From Dichetophora obliterata (lineage: Eukaryota > Arthropoda > Insecta > Diptera > Sciomyzidae): a DNA stretch of 64,000 nucleotides. Shown one piece after another: positions 10,771-21,972 of this stretch. The stretch covers positions 54,793,830-54,857,829 of the forward strand of contig OY986437.1 of the NCBI GenBank assembly GCA_963920525.1, written 5' to 3'. Below the pieces are notes generated by a model, which saw only the letters and a list, made by a program, of their open reading frames with translations, ran no database searches and was not told the origin of the DNA. How positions within the stretch are numbered: the first letter of the stretch is position 1; the number at the start of each line of letters is the position of its first letter. A program made the position numbers and the translations under genes.

Positions 10771-11896
10771 GCTGGGGCCGAATTACAGAGCAAAATCGTC
10801 AAAATTTAGCGGCACTTGTCCCGTCGTGCCGTTCGTAATTTTGCTCGATCACAGATACGGCAATCCGCCCCTTTTACCTCCAACGCCCCGTTTACCTCCA
10901 ACTGATGCAGTAGAAACATACGAAGAAAAAGAACCATAAAGCGAGGTCAGACGTATTATTTTAAAACGCCGATACATGTATAATTTTTCTTATCTCTATC
11001 AGAATCCGATGGTCGTAGTCTTTAATAATTTTGGTTGTTAGACTGTGTTGTTGCATTACACAAATTTCAGTAACATTCAATAACAACAGAATTAATTTGC
11101 TGTTACTATTTTATGACTTAAAATGCAAAGGTTTTATCTTTTTTTTTTTTTAGAGAACACATAAAATCATTTTCACAAAAAGTATGAAATTGAAATAAAT
11201 ACCTGTATTCTTGATTTCGTGCCATATTTGCAAAATTAGTTATTTTGCCTAAAATATAAACAGAGATAAATAACATCTAAACTGGTTGCTACAACGAAAT
11301 CATGCTAAACAGTTAATTTCCTCGAGTTGCTTTATATCTTTGTTTGTGGACGACTTCTTTGTTCGTGAAGAACGTCACTGTTAACCACAAATTCATGCTT
11401 TATTAACTTACTTTGTTTAAGCGCCAATTTGTGTGTAGAATACTATAAGTTTATGTTTGTGTGTGTTTGAGAGAGGTTGTGTTGGAAGTCTGATTGTTGT
11501 GGCCACGCTTTTGGAAGATAGATTTGCTGGCACGAATTGTTTTACATACTTTCATCATAATGAGTTTCTTATGATTTTCAGTCAGCTTTTAACAGGCTTG
11601 CTTAAAGCAAGCAAATAAAGTCTTCATCGAACGAATACAAACGAATAAGTTTATTAAAAAATGAGTTTATATAAAATAAAAGAGTATATATAAAATAAAC
11701 GAATAAAAATAATTGTTAAGTAATTATAAAACGCAAAATGTGATAGTGAAAACTACAGTATTGAAATCTAACCAACTAACCAAGAAACCAACTAAACCAA
11801 CGAAATGAGCCCAAACTACGCTTGTGAATAGAAAGTTAACAAAGCTGGCAGTAATTGGCATCACCAAGCGTTAGCCATCAACCAGCAACATTAACA
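10771..11896 (+). other. Upstream region of the candidate TPD52 long isoform
   Basis: No coding exon recognised. The stretch from about 11400 to 11896 is less AT-rich, with GT- and CAACTAACC-type runs typical of fly 5' untranslated sequence, so a promoter and 5' UTR for the following exon are plausible. No TATA box or initiator could be assigned with confidence. Confidence 0.3.
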
Positions 11897-12383
11897 ATGA
11901 CTGATTCAGAACCAGTCAGCTTGGAGTTTATTGAGGATCCATATTTGCCGAAATTGGACAATCTTATAACACCATCGTTGGACGAAATAACAGAATTTGA
12001 TCAGCGACTATCGCCAACGCAGCAACAACACGACGAGCTTGTTGTAGATGCTGCTGCTGAACACAGCGGCCTAGTTTGGTCCGATGAAACTGAATCATAT
12101 CTGCGCAATTTGACGCTCGATCAAATATTCTATGATGTGGATTCTGATTATATGAATACGCTTGAGTTGCAGACCGTCGAGACAGAGTTTGTGGCCGCAA
12201 AGTTGGCAACACAGTCACCCTTGTCGATTGCAAAGCGGTTTCATTTGAAATTCTTTACGCGACAATCTATGCGTGAGGTTAAAGTGACGTTTATTGACTT
12301 CTCTAAACCGTATCTGGCGCGCATCTCAAGCAGCGATAATTATAAAAAATTTTTAAATATTGGATTTTCAACAACGGCGGCAG
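11897..12383 (+). CDS. Candidate alternative first coding exon of TPD52 (long N-terminus)
   Basis: An open frame begins at the first ATG (11897; the frame is open slightly further 5' without an ATG) and encodes an acidic, Gln- and Asp-containing polypeptide with no domain I recognise. It contains the segment LVWSDETESYLRNLTLDQIF. The frame runs to a stop at 12410-12412, but a good splice donor (CAG/GTGTGAG) lies at 12383/12384. Splicing from there to the acceptor at 16720/16721 joins one leftover base to eleven bases before the TPD52 ATG, and the reading frame continues into it without a stop. The joined protein would be 347 residues (367 with the cassette exon). Against this: the distance is 4.3 kb and no transcript evidence is available. 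If it is not spliced, it is a 171-residue orphan protein. Confidence 0.55.
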
Positions 12384-12621
12384 GTGTGAGTGGTACGAAT
12401 GAGATAGCATAAAAAATACAATTTTTAAAAATAGATATATTTTTGAGCTCATTGGAAACAAGTAAAATCAAAACACTGTGTGTTTTGTAAATAAAAAAAT
12501 TCAAATAAAAAATCTTGGATCAGTTGACTTTTTAAAACTGACTTCAAGACAATTTTTCATAATAAATTTCAAAAATGCCACATTTTTTTGCTTATATTAT
12601 AAGTATTTTCCATTTGTTTAA

Positions 12622-13402
12622 CCTTCAAACGCATTTAATTTTTTGTAACGTAAAAGCCGTTCAGTGTCAATTTGATACTATGCATTACAATCAGTAGTAG
12701 TAGTAGTAGTACTTTATCAAACTTAGCCGCTAAAATGTATGGCCAGCATTATCTGTTATACTATCAAGTAAATTAATACATCGAAAGCCACTTGGCTAAA
12801 ATGTTATTACAGAATATTCTACTCTTGCTCAGTGAGTAATGAAACAATAGTTTTAGTGCATTACAACCAAAGATTTAATTTCAATACAACTCACCACCCA
12901 ATTTTTTCGGTTATATTCATGTTATGTTAAAATATTTATTTAAAAAAAAAAACTCAAAAAATAATGTTCCAGATTGTTTGTCACATTCGAAGTATAAAAT
13001 TAAAATTATTCATTGAATGTTATTCACCAACTACACTAAGTTTGATCACATTTTACTCACATTACTTAGGTTAAAAAGATGAATTGGACAAACTGAAGAC
13101 GACCAGTAACAAAGAAAGACAAGCGTTTTATACGAATAAACAAAAATATTTACAGTTATAGGTTTTATTTTTTCTTTGCGTTCTATTCTTAGCTTAGTGT
13201 CTATTTGACATTGAACGACGTTTGAGGGAAATTTTTTGTACAGCTTAACGACATCTATTGGAATTTTTTCTTAGGTAAAATATAAATTAGACATAATTTT
13301 TACACTGAGCCAAAATCCAAAAAGGATTTGAGCACAAATAAGAAAGATATAAGGTTTTATTTTTAAAAATAGTGTAAAATTGGCACTAAAAGCGTTTGAA
13401 GG
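12622..13402. mobile_element. Non-autonomous piggyBac-like element in the TPD52 locus
   Basis: Inverted termini CCTTCAAACGC (12622) and GCGTTTGAAGG (ending 13402) are each flanked by TTAA (12618-12621 and 13403-13406), the target duplication diagnostic of piggyBac-type elements. The 781-bp interior has no transposase frame. A (TAG)n microsatellite lies inside at about 12694-12712. It would lie in the first intron if the 11897 exon is used. Confidence 0.85.
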
Positions 13403-13406
13403 TTAA

Positions 13407-13817
13407 GTCAAATTTGCTTCGTCTTTGTGAAAACATAAATAGAAAGAAGTTAAATGTTATAACGCATAGTTAACAAATTAAGATATTTTCATGTTTCAAA
13501 GCACATTTAGCTTATTAATTTGTGCTACACTGCATATATTTATAATATTTTTTTTTGTTTTCTAAAGACCTTGATTCTTAAACCGTTCTTAGCATAACCT
13601 TGATGCCGTGTGAATGCTTTACAGTGTTTCGTCAAAAATTAAATTTTTTAAGGAAAGTTATGACATTACATTTATTATTATTGTATCTGTAGGATAAAAA
13701 GTTGCAAAATTTAAAACAGGCATTAAAACTTTATTCAAGAGATTTTTTATATAAATATAAATAATAAAAATTTTAAATAATCGCACAATTATTTGTGTAC
13801 TATGAATGATAAATAGT
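13407..13817. other. AT-rich intronic or intergenic stretch
   Basis: Nothing assignable was seen between the piggyBac-like element and the next MITE. Confidence 0.4.
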
Positions 13818-13965
13818 AGGTCTGTTTCCGAACTCGATTCAAGTAACTTGAAGTTGCTTGAAAGCGTTATTTAACAAATTTCTGAAGCTCGAGAGAGAAG
13901 AATAACATGAAAAATGTCACTTCTAATCTATTACAATTACTTGCAGTTAGTACGGAAACAGACCT
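13818..13965. mobile_element. Short MITE with AGGTCTGTTTCCG termini
   Basis: Left end AGGTCTGTTTCCGAACTCGA and right end CGGAAACAGACCT are inverted repeats, and the inner parts also partly pair (CAAGTAACTTG and CAATTACTTG). The flanks GTA and TTA are compatible with a decayed 3-bp PIF/Harbinger-type duplication. A related half copy occurs at about 29959-30003. Confidence 0.75.
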
Positions 13966-14470
13966 TATGTATATAGAGTTAAGCAAGGAATTCAAAGCTG
14001 AAAGAATTTTTAACTGAGATAGATAGAGCTAATAAAGACCAAAATCCGTTCCATAAAATGCTTTTATAAAAGGTGCTATTTAAAGAAGAAAAAAAAAAAA
14101 CAAAAAACATGAAAAAACCTGCAAAAAATTATTTGCCAATTTCAGCCCTTTCTCCGATCTTCCTTTTCAATCAAGGGGACCGGAGTGCTTTATGTTTCTT
14201 TAGGAGTCTAATGTTTTCAAGAAATTTTAAACGGCAACGATGGGGTAATTAGCGTTAAGTGCAATAGCACTGGATTTACACTCAGTAAAGCATCAACTGA
14301 AGAGATCACAGAACATAGAATATGGCTTGAGTCTTGTTGATTATACAACCAATTTGTTCTTGTTTTCCACCAATACAAACTATTTGAACTGTTGATGAAT
14401 TTTAATTTAACATAAAATTTTCTGTTCATGACTTTTATGTTGTAATTTTATAATAAATACTCTAAATATA

Positions 14471-14804
14471 AAAAAAAAATAAAATAAACTGGCCATTTCA
14501 GCCCATGGAAGGACTTTGACCTAGCTTCTATTGATCAATTGTGTTGTGCGCGTAATTAAATGGTTGATCACAAATGACCGAGAACTGGACCTACGTGTTT
14601 TATGCCGACTCCGAACGGCTTATGTTCTCAAGAAGCTTTACATGGCAATTTTTTTTTACTCTCTGAGGTTTGCCATTGTCTGCAGAGAGGTGACGACCGA
14701 ACAGAAAAATTATTTCAATTGAAAAAACTTTCTGTCTGAGCTGGAATTGAACCCGGGCTACCGCGGTTCTTTAGCTTAGGGGCCACGCACTCTACCCACT
14801 AGGC
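14471..14804 (-). mobile_element. tRNA-derived SINE, copy A, with 13-bp target duplication
   Basis: A perfect direct repeat TACTCTAAATATA (14458-14470 and 14805-14817) flanks the element. On the minus strand the head has a perfect A box TAGCCTAGTGGG and B box GGTTCAATTCC, but stems do not pair well enough for a tRNA gene. The body (about 14614-14690) contains CTCTGCAGACAATGGCAAA and CTTCTTGAGAACATAAGC, which recur in the + strand SINE at 41332-41745. The distal part has GCCGTTCGGAGTCGGC. The 3' tail is T-rich. Confidence 0.9.
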
Positions 14805-14884
14805 TACTCTAAATATAGTAAACTTTTATTTTAGCTTTTTGACTAAAAATTTAAGGAAAATGTTACTAATAACATAGGTAATAG

Positions 14885-16251
14885 GGTAATTCACAATCTT
14901 GTTGCATCGTTGCAAATGCAAAATTAGCTGCTTTTACAAAACAAAATGCATTGATATGCATTTACTATAACAAAAGGCTGTTGCATATGCAAATAGAATA
15001 ATATTGCATGACGCTTTTGTGAATGAATGTGTTCAATTGGAAAAACTTCTCAATTACATTAAAGGAATTGTAATTGGTAATTGAACATCTCAATTCCTCA
15101 CGAATGGAATTGGAAAAGTGTCTATTCCATTACAGGAGTTGTAATGGGTAATTGACCACTTCAATTACTCAGGAATGGAATTGAAAAAAAATTGTAAATT
15201 CCATCACGGCAATTGTAACTGGTAATTGAACGCTTCAATTTCTTAGTAATAGAATTGGAAAACATCGCTTTCTTAGAAGATTAATGAAATTTTGCACAGG
15301 GGTGTGGAAGTTGTGTACCGAGCACTTTGCAAAAAGTCGGCGAGATTGAACCAGATAGCGTATCAGCTATATATTTTGTTCTAACTCAAAATGTGGTATT
15401 AAAATAAAAATTGGCATCTTCGATAATGCATTTATTTGTAAATATTTCATTAACCGACTAACAATGAGAGTCAAATAAAGTTTTCTAATACATAATTAAC
15501 TAGTTTTGAGTTAATGAAAAAGTAATTGAAATTTTAACTTCAAATTACAATTCCTGTAATAGAATTGACGATTTTTTCCATTCAATTTGTGAGGAGTTTA
15601 AGTGTTCAATTACCAATTACAATTCCTATAATGGAATTGACGGTTTTTCCAATTCCATTCCAAGGAATTGAGGTGTTCAATTACCAATTACAATTCTTGT
15701 AATGGAATTGTCGATTTTTTCCAATTACATTCCTGAGGAATTGAGAGGACCAATTACCAATTCCTAATTCCAAAGAATTGGAATTGAATTATAATGAGTA
15801 CTTTTTGACCCAGCTCTGGATCCCAAAAGCGGAAGACACTTTTGCACAACTTTTGGACTGAATGGTATGCTCTCACAGAACATGTACCCTGTGCGGTCGC
15901 AATCTTATATAGCTAAAATATTTTATGCTACTTTGCTACCTGAGCGCTTTTTTCGGATAGAATGCAGCCATTGTTAACATTTTTAGCTGAAAAAAGTTCA
16001 TTTATAATAAAAGAAAAAAGTGGTAAAGAAATAGAGGGAGTTTAAAAAAAGAAAGTTAAAAGGGAAAATTCCTATAAAAAGTGGACGTAAAATATTGCAT
16101 TAAATTATCTAAAATTTTTCACAAAAGGATGATGAAAAATATTTAAACAAAAAAAAAGCTGTTGGAAAGCATTTGCAACATCACAATATTAAACGTGTGT
16201 TCACAAATCGACCCTTCCAAAAACGCATTTGCAATAAGATCGTAAGTTACC
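14885..16251. mobile_element. Foldback-type element with tandem-repeat arms
   Basis: Outer inverted termini GGTAATTCACAATCTTGTTGC (left) and, reverse-complemented, GGTAACTTACGATCTTATTGC (right) enclose 1.37 kb. Inside are two inverted arrays of degenerate roughly 75-bp repeats: left at about 15025-15260, right at about 15530-15790. The repeat unit is built from TTCCATTACAGGAGTTGTAA-like and GGTAATTGAAC-like motifs. Long arms made of internal tandem repeats are typical of foldback (FB/Galileo) elements. The flanks (GTAATAG and GTAATGT) only loosely repeat. No transposase frame is present. Confidence 0.72.
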
Positions 16252-16720
16252 GTAATGTGTTGATTAAATTATAATTTAAGTAACACAAGATATTTAAAGA
16301 AAAAGTGTAGGGGTTTTTTAGCGATAGTGTAAATAAAATAAAATTTGTTTCAGCTTCAAAAAAATTTTTTTTTAAATCTCAATTCTGTTATTAACTTCTA
16401 TTTAATTCTTTTTCTATTTCATTCATTGCTTCACAACCGGCCTACAGTTTGTGAGTATTGAAAAACATAAAAATACAATTAATTAAATCAATATTAATGA
16501 ACAATTTTTAAAAAATTCATAACTCTTCAGCTTATGATAAAGTTTTCGAGGAAGTTGTTTTTCTTAGAGGTATCAAGAAGAATTATCTTTACAAAAAATA
16601 ATTTAAGTTTGCCATATTTGAAATGCTCGTTAAAGAAAAGAAAAAAAACTAAGCTAGTGATAACATAAATTATATAATCATGTACAATACTATAATATTT
16701 TTGTATCTTTTAACTCTCAG

Positions 16721-16731
16721 ATACACAAAAA
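16721..16731 (+). promoter_or_regulatory. Splice acceptor and 11-base leader in front of the TPD52 ATG
   Basis: A pyrimidine-rich tract ending ACTCTCAG closes at 16720. The 11 bases between it and the ATG contain no stop in the frame of the ATG, so the ATG exon can be an internal exon joined to an upstream coding exon in phase 1. Confidence 0.6.
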
Positions 16732-19466
16732 ATGTCCGAGCCACAATCTCCAGCAGCATCTGTCGCTTCAGCAGATATTGCCGCGGAATTTGCAGCACTC
16801 ACAGTTGAGGAACAAGAACAGCAACGCGCCGAATGGAGTCAGGTATTTAAAAGATTTTTTTAAATTTTTGACTTGATTAACTTTTTTGTTTTAATTTTTC
16901 GACTAGGAACTCGCACGCGTCGAAGAGGAAATCAACACTTTGCGCACAGTGTTGGCTTCAAAAACACGTCATGCTTCTGATTTAAAACGCAAACTTGGTA
17001 TTACAGTCTGGAAGGAGATTACCGACGATATGAATCAAGGACTCAAGAATGTTAAAGAGAGTTCTGTGTAAGTTTCTATTACAACCGCAACTTAATGAGC
17101 ATAATTGACATGATTGCTTCATTTATTGTTTTAGTTTGTTTTTATGCCTATTTATTTAATTGCGAAATTGTTTTGGTTTTTTTTTTAAGTTTCCAATCTG
17201 TCGAGACTAGCGTTGGCAATTTAACAAAAGCTGTACATGATGCTCCGATGTAAGTAATTGTGTTAAAAATCCCACAAATGTTTTCACTAATATCTAACTC
17301 CTTTCTAACTGCTAATTCTCTCAATTTAACACAATATCACTTTAGAGCTTCAATTTCAATACTAACTTCTGGTTTCACTCTTCACTCAAAGCGCACTCTC
17401 ATTTGATGTTGTTTAATGTATAAGCGTTGTGTTGATCTAGCGTAAAAAATGTTGCCTTTAAGCGACTCTTTAAGCTCCTTTAAATTGCTTTACTAACTCC
17501 TTATTCCATTTTTAAGTAGCACTCTCCCCTGGTGTTAAATTTGGAAATTTAACATAGGCTAAAATTGTGTTTCGAACCAAAGTGTGGTTAGTGAAACCTA
17601 TTTATATTGTTTCTTTTAGTTGCCAAATTTAACTACGACTTGCAGTTTATCAAACGACAGGTTAAAAAGTCGGCTTTTGTTAAAAAGTATTGTATATGTC
17701 GGCGTTTTAATTTGCTGAAAAACTATTACAGTCGATAGTCAGCTATTGATATCTGTTACATAAAATTCAAATCGAAGTCAAAGCAACAGTCACAAAGAGC
17801 TTTCACGGTAGATAGTTGCCTATCGCTGAACAAAGGGTTTTTGTATTTTTTTTTTACTTTTTAATTATTTTTTTAAATAACTAAGGACCAGTTTTTTAGT
17901 ACGAGTTTAAAATTTAGTAAAATTAAACCTAGCTTAACTCACCAAAATTTAACGTTTAAACTCGGTTCAACTGGATATTTTAGCATTCGTTGAAGTTAAA
18001 TTATCTTAAATTATCATATCGCTCATTTCGTGCAAGACCGTCAAAACTCAAAATTTGGGTTTTTTGAGTTAAATATACAGAAATATGCATTGTTATCATA
18101 TCTTCAATTTGAGTGAATTCCAGACCGATTTGCTGTTAATTGACGGTTTTACAGACACTTGTGTCGTTTTGTCTTTTAGCGATTTCTTCACTTTTTTGTA
18201 TCAATAACGTTTCATTTCTATTTATACCAAAATTTATTTTAAATTTCTGCACAATTTTTCAACAAGAACGTCTTATTACACCATAAAACGATTTTTAAAT
18301 AAAAATCGAAGCAAGTAACCTAATATTTTTTGTAGTAATAAAGTACCAACTCAAAACGTGACATCTCTCTAGCTCAAAAGTATGTCATCATATTGTAGCA
18401 AAATCGTCACAACTCAAAATTAAACACTTTTTAAAATGAGTTTTTGTAGTAATAATGTCAAAACTCAAACAGACACTTGCAAAAATATTGCTCTAAAATT
18501 CACTATTGACGCAAAAGGAAAAATGTATAATATTTTTGGTAGAAAATTTAATGGGTAACAAATATTCTTAACAATTTTCAGTCTACCTTTACAATTAATA
18601 CTCGTGATATCATTTCAAAATTTCATAAGGCTCTCCTGAAAAATACTAAATTTTGAGTTGTGCCAGTCTTGCACGAAATGAGCGATATTATGTGTTGCTT
18701 TTTTGCCTAAACCGAGTTTAAACGTCCAATTTTGGTGAGTTAAGCTCGGTTTAATTTGACTAGACTTTAAACTCGTACTGAAAAACTAGCCCTAAGCAAA
18801 TTTCCCCTCTTCGATGTTTTTGCCATACATTTTTTTAATCACTTTTATTTAATTACATAATTTTAAAAATGTCATTAATTTTTTTATTATTAAATTCTTA
18901 TATCTGTAAACTCTTGAGTCTTTATTCTTTAGTTTAATATAAGCTCAATGTTTCTCTTTCACAGTTTTCAGCGCACCGAATCAGTCCTTAAATCTACTGG
19001 CGAAAAAACAGCCTCAGTGTTTGGCAGTATCACTAGCGGTATCTCATCGAAATTTTCACAAATGAAAAATTCCGAATCGATGCGCTCTATCGAAGAAAAG
19101 GTCGGCTCGGCCTATGAGAACGTTAAAGTAAGCTATGAACACAACAATTTCTTATGTCAACCTGCGGTAACTACCTTTCAATGTTCATTATATAATAATA
19201 CAAAATGCATTTCATATTTCAAAACGAAAAATGCATGCCTTATACACATTTTACTAACGTTTGGTTCTCTATTTTTTCTATATCATCCTAAATTCACCAT
19301 GACACAATGACACCATCCACCTGCTCGTCGCTAACAATTACCATTCTACATACAGACAAAAGTGTCAACCTCGCGTTCCGGCTCAGTTACCAGTTTTCCT
19401 GATGCCTTAAATGATAATCATTCGTCAACGGGTCTACTCTCACCTACTGATTCTATCGAAAAATAA
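16732..19466 (+). CDS. TPD52: Tumour protein D52 family protein
   Basis: Four constitutive coding exons (16732-16842, 16907-17067, 18965-19127, 19356-19466) with GT/AG borders and matching phases give 181 residues. A 60-base exon at 17190-17249 can be added in frame (201 residues). The order of parts is that of the TPD52 family: a short Ser/Ala-rich N-terminus (MSEPQSPAASVASADIAAEF); a coiled coil (about residues 25-65, with RVEEEINTLRTVLASKTRHA and LKRKLG); a variable linker; then FQRTESVLKSTGEKTASVFG and KNSESMRSIEEKVGSAYENVK near the end. Family members form homo- and heteromers through the coiled coil and act in membrane traffic and lipid-droplet biology. The length fits vertebrate members (about 180-220 residues). 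The intron before the third constitutive exon carries nested MITEs. An upstream alternative first exon is proposed at 11897. Confidence 0.94.
17190..17249 (+). CDS. TPD52: Optional 20-codon cassette exon of TPD52
   Basis: The segment sits between a long T-rich acceptor ending TTTTAAG and a canonical donor GTAAGT, and both borders are in phase 2, so inclusion or skipping preserves the frame. It encodes FQSVETSVGNLTKAVHDAP, which begins with the same FQ-S/T-E-S-type pattern as the following exon (FQRTESV). This suggests an ancient exon duplication. Isoform diversity by alternative exons in this position is common in the TPD52 family. Confidence 0.8.
17885..18792. mobile_element. PIF/Harbinger-like MITE, itself split by another inverted-repeat element
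   Basis: Outer termini GGACCAGTTTTTTAGTACGA and (reverse-complemented right end) GGGCTAGTTTTTCAGTACGA extend as long inverted arms (about 110 bases), and both flanks carry TAA (17882-17884 and 18793-18795). The TAA duplication and GG-C-AGTTT terminus fit PIF/Harbinger-type MITEs. The middle, 18018-18686, is a second element. The insertion lies in a TPD52 intron. Confidence 0.83.
18018..18686. mobile_element. Inner inverted-repeat element in the TPD52 intron
   Basis: Ends ATCGCTCATTTCGTGCAAGA and TCTTGCACGAAATGAGCGAT are near-perfect inverted repeats. The adjoining bases permit a 2-bp duplication (TA or AT; ambiguous because the termini are palindromic with the flank). The interior repeats the motif ACTCAAAA or its kin at least five times (for example 18044, 18351, 18412, 18463). 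There is no coding capacity. Confidence 0.78.
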
Positions 19467-21821
19467 GAAGCGGCAACATTGTTTGGACATTAGCTTGTTA
19501 AATTGTATTTGTGTTTGGCTCACTGTATCAGAAGCAGCGTATTTGCGTATAGGCGGCGATTTGAATACAATAGTGACAAGACACGTTAAGAACATAAACA
19601 ACAACATTCAATAAACAGCAAAACATAGATTTTTTCTTACATTTATGCAAAATATAAATACTATTTAATTATTTGTTTTATGTGTGTTATCATTAAAATG
19701 AGCGAAACAAACTTACTTAAAACTATTACTTTAACTAACTGTTGTTTTCACATCTCTTATGCGTCTATGTTTAAAAACCGAGCACTATATTTTATAGAAA
19801 ACATTAAAAAATATGCAGATAGATCTTGGCTGTTGCAGTAGTTTTTCTATTTTTTATAAAAGGAATATGTACCTACTAAAAATAAATAAAAAAATGTCGC
19901 AATGATAACGCTATACTTTTAACATCTTTTGTAGCTTTCCTTTACTAAATTAAGATTTAACATTATATGATATAAACAAAAAATATGTTCCAAACATTAC
20001 AACTTTATATATATATATATACATATACGTACGCATGATAATTAATCTTTAAACAGTAATGAAACATAAAAACTGTTTTATTTGAAAAATTTCGGGGCCT
20101 GTTTTAAGTTTGTTGTGTGGAAAGCTGGTTTGGTTGATATATATATACTTTTTATATATTTCTTTATGCATTTTTTATTAATATGCTAAAAATTGTCTTG
20201 TTTCTAGATCTTAAACCGTGCTCTGAAATGGCGATTCTCATGAAATATTTGTTCTTAACACTTAAAGAAAATAGTGCGAGCTTAAACTAAACAGAAAAAA
20301 ATAAGGAAAGCGTTAAAATTTTTACTATTATAAAATTATAAAAAGACTTGTTTCACAAAATAATCTGTGAAAATCATTTTAAAGCATTTCTACTATAAAC
20401 GTTCTGCATTCATTTCTTTATTATTACTGCATTCTTTAAGATTGACACATTTATACGCCCATTAAATTGCCTTTATAAATAAAGAATATCTATGTGTGGA
20501 AATATTTGAAGTGTAGTTTTAATTAAAGGAGAGAGAGGAAATCTAATTTAGTTACATTGCAAAAAGTTTTGTCACTGAATTAAAAATGTATATTTTATGT
20601 TAAAACACTCATTTCATAACATAAATTCCTAGCTTTAAACAGTGTCTTAACATTGTAATTTAATAAAAATTAATTAAACGTATCGCTGTTTATCTTCAAT
20701 ACCATTATGATCCAAAAAACATAAAAATCGATTATTAATTTATTATGATGACACGTTTGTTATATCGTCGCTGCGCCTACAAAAACGGTTATGTGGTTTT
20801 ATCATATGTGTGTAACGTATGATATGGTTTGAATAAAAATAATTAAAAAAGATTTTTTAACGAATCAATTAGAAATATGTAGCAACATTATTCCAGATTA
20901 TATTAAAAAAACTTTCATAAAAAACTCGTGCACACTTTGCAGATTTTTTTCGTTTGTATTGATGCAGACAAAAACCACTTCTATTTTTTGTCACGTAACG
21001 TATCATTTTTGATGGCTTCTATCTAAGAGAAGAACTTTTGACAACTCTTAGCTTTTACACCTTGTATAATGCGCTTAATAAACTATTTAAGAATAAAAAG
21101 AAAACTGTAAGCTTAATTTTTCTTTGTTTTTCCACTCATTAAAGTCATACGACTGTCTCGTGCGTAGCCACGGAAATGCCCATATGTAACTTTGGTGACG
21201 ATAATTTTCCTATTTCCCGCGTGAGAGTCAAGTTTTTAATGACTTCCCATTAATATATTTGAAATTTGCAGACGTAAAAAAATAAGAGTACTTTAAATTC
21301 TCTTTGCGATGACACTATGCAGGAATGGAAATATTTAAAAACAAATTTCTTATTTCGTCTTTTGTCGCTAATTTGGAAGATAAAAATCAATTCTACGTCT
21401 GTTTAAAATGCTTTCTTATAAAAATGGTGTTTTGTGAGTTGTGACGTTATTGAAGAAAACCAGCGATATAATTTCAATTATATATAGCAAAAATTGTATA
21501 TTTATAGGTTCTCTCCAAAGCCGGACTTAATGGAGAATTCTGAAGATAAGTTCAATGCCTTCATATTTAAGAAAGAAACAGTTTGGTTTCTTTTTCGGAA
21601 AGTCCTTGAATTTTTCTCAATGTCTACATTTGCACATGAAGTCGGGATTTTTCTGCTGTTACTTCTGTTGAATTTAATGCTATAGGTTACATTTCAAATA
21701 TAAAAGTCCTTATTTTGTGTATAAGTTTTTAATCCATTTAATTATCTTAAGACGTTAAGCCACTTTAGACGCCGAAAAAATCGGTTTTTATGGATTTTTT
21801 TTCAGAAATACTACACAATAA
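19467..21821 (+). other. TPD52 3' UTR and downstream intergenic DNA
   Basis: AT-rich sequence with several AATAAA-type signals (for example near 19880 and 20478), so the 3' end of TPD52 could lie at more than one place. A short TA dinucleotide run is at about 20007-20026. No other gene recognised; the 63-codon frame at 21494 has no support. Confidence 0.45.
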
Positions 21822-21972
21822 ATCGAGATTCCAAAAAAGAGTGTTTATCCCGAGAAACAATGTTTTTTCCGTACCAAACTACTCAGGCACAAAAGTCCCG
21901 AGCGTCAAACTCAATTTTATCTTTAAAAGTAGTAACGAAAAACTGCGAAGTTTATGAAAAAAATTAATCGCA
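21822..21972 (+). repeat. Interspersed repeat X, copy 1
   Basis: About 150 bases match, in inverted orientation, the segment at 57579-57730. Shared blocks are CGAGAAACAA, ACTCAGG(C/A)ACAAAAGTCCCG and AAAACTGCGAAGTTTAT followed by AAAAAAATTAATCGCA. No terminal repeats or coding capacity seen. This is an unclassified dispersed repeat. Confidence 0.75.

Noticed and set aside
11140..11152. Retroelement poly(A/T) tail
   Set aside because: A simple T run without adjoining element sequence or a target duplication; common in AT-rich fly DNA.
14730..14804. Possible tRNA gene (minus strand)
   Set aside because: Perfect A and B boxes but no acceptor pairing; it belongs to the SINE with the 13-bp duplication.
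15025..15790. CRISPR-like array
   Set aside because: The repeats are degenerate, occur in two inverted arrays and have no unique spacers of constant length; in a fly genome a foldback element fits better.
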